From the NCBI GenBank assembly GCA_030428825.1, contig JAUIEL010000446.1:1-5985 (forward strand): a stretch of DNA of 5,985 nucleotides. Reading direction: 5' to 3'. This DNA is from a bacterium. Lineage in GTDB: Bacteria; Planctomycetota; B15-G4; JADJEK01. The translations under genes and the position numbers were made by a program. Under the pieces are notes generated by a model that was given only the letters and a program-made list of their open reading frames with translations, did no database searches and had not been told where the DNA came from. Below, piece after piece: positions 5,470 through 5,985 of this stretch. Each line of letters begins with the position of its first letter. Within the stretch, counting starts at the first letter, position 1.

Positions 5470-5985
5470 ATGACGAAGACGATTCCCGTCCGGCGCACCC
5501 TCGCCGCGGCCCTCCTCGCCGCCGGCGCGTGCGCGGCCGGCGCCCCGACCGCCACGGGCCAGGCCGCGATCCTCTGGGACTCGCACCACGGCCTCTACAA
5601 CGACTTCTACTCGTTGCCGAACCAGTTCTCGAGCTTCGGCGGCGTGCTGACCGGGCTCGGGTACACGATCACCCAGTCGCCGGTCGGCGTGCTGAACCTC
5701 GACCTGTCGACCTACGAGGTGATCGTGATCAGCGCCCTCAGCGCGGCGCACTCGGCGTACTCGCCGGCCGAGGTCCAGAAGATCCAGGCGTTCGTGCAGT
5801 CGGGCGGAGGGCTGCTGATCATGGGGGAGAACTCCGAGATCCCGAAGGCCGGAGTGAACTCGATCGGCGCCGCGTTCGACATGACCTTCAACACGAACAA
5901 GGTCTTCCCGAACGACACCCTCGTGACGAACCTCGCGCCGCACGACATGTTCCAGGGGATCCAGACCGTCTACATGCGGTACGGC
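5470..5985 (+). CDS. Secreted protein with a DUF4350/glutamine-amidotransferase-like domain (3' end outside window)
   Basis: The first 172 codons are present and the frame is open to the window edge. Residues 1-32 form a signal peptide: basic MTKTIPVRR, a hydrophobic LAAALLAAGACAAG core, and probable cleavage near ATGQA. A Cys at 21 lies in this core, but its context is a poor lipobox. The mature part opens AAILWDSHHGLYNDFYS (32-48), then GGVLTGLGYTIT (57-68), YEVIVISAL (82-90), YSPAEVQKIQAFVQSGGGLLIMGE (97-120) and SIGAAFDMTF (131-140). This alternating strand/helix order, with a 'F-V-x-x-G-G-G-L-L-I' strand, is typical of the class I glutamine-amidotransferase-like fold seen in DUF4350 and ThuA-like proteins. 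These often lack catalytic residues, and none can be assigned here. The start is supported by GGAGGA at 5455. Its role is unknown; the rest of the gene may carry other domains. Confidence 0.85.
   Translation, partial: MTKTIPVRRTLAAALLAAGACAAGAPTATGQAAILWDSHHGLYNDFYSLPNQFSSFGGVLTGLGYTITQSPVGVLNLDLSTYEVIVISALSAAHSAYSPAEVQKIQAFVQSGGGLLIMGENSEIPKAGVNSIGAAFDMTFNTNKVFPNDTLVTNLAPHDMFQGIQTVYMRYG

Noticed and set aside
4864..5943. Open frames across the 4907-5469 gap and antisense to the gene at 5470
   Set aside because: Their composition is Arg/Ser/Pro-rich with no motif, no ribosome binding site and no G/C third-base bias.

Overview
The window is a very GC-rich bacterial chromosome segment. Its codons end mostly in G or C, and it reads as ordinary chromosome: housekeeping genes mixed with lineage-specific secreted proteins. 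There is no phage, transposon, CRISPR, tRNA or rRNA signal. The sigma factor belongs to the ECF type that is expanded in Planctomycetota and Acidobacteriota. The C-terminal stretch of the exported protein ending at 2904 (an aromatic 'Y-x-Q-x-W' strand, then 'ASNGL') resembles a domain I recall from secreted proteins of high-GC Planctomycetota. A planctomycete or related lineage is therefore my best guess. It is an inference, not a demonstrated assignment.

Layout, left to right. On the minus strand are aroC (chorismate synthase, 16-1038) and, upstream of it, an ECF sigma factor (1203-1829) that may be made from a leaderless mRNA. A 214-bp divergent region follows, with a good promoter for the rightward gene. 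The next gene encodes a secreted beta-rich protein ending at 2904; its signal peptide is clear but it lacks a normal start codon. After it come four perfect 8-bp repeats (2921-2952) and a hairpin (3040-3070). hflX (ribosome-associated GTPase, 3119-4537, plus) converges on a small RRM RNA-binding protein (4628-4906, minus), with two GC-rich hairpins in the 90 bp between them. A 563-bp stretch without a credible gene follows. The window ends inside a secreted protein (5470 to the edge) whose first domain looks like the glutamine-amidotransferase-like/DUF4350 type.

The genes do not form one pathway. aroC is shikimate-pathway housekeeping. HflX (ribosome splitting and rescue under stress) and the RRM protein both act around RNA and translation, but they are convergent and so not co-transcribed. 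The sigma factor has no anti-sigma or kinase gene beside it in this window.

I found no strong evidence of a new multi-gene system. The points most worth checking are the roughly 55-residue acidic insertion and altered GPGET-type motif in HflX, the broken or non-canonical start of the 2904 gene, the possible leaderless sigma-factor mRNA, and the long non-coding stretch upstream of the RRM gene.
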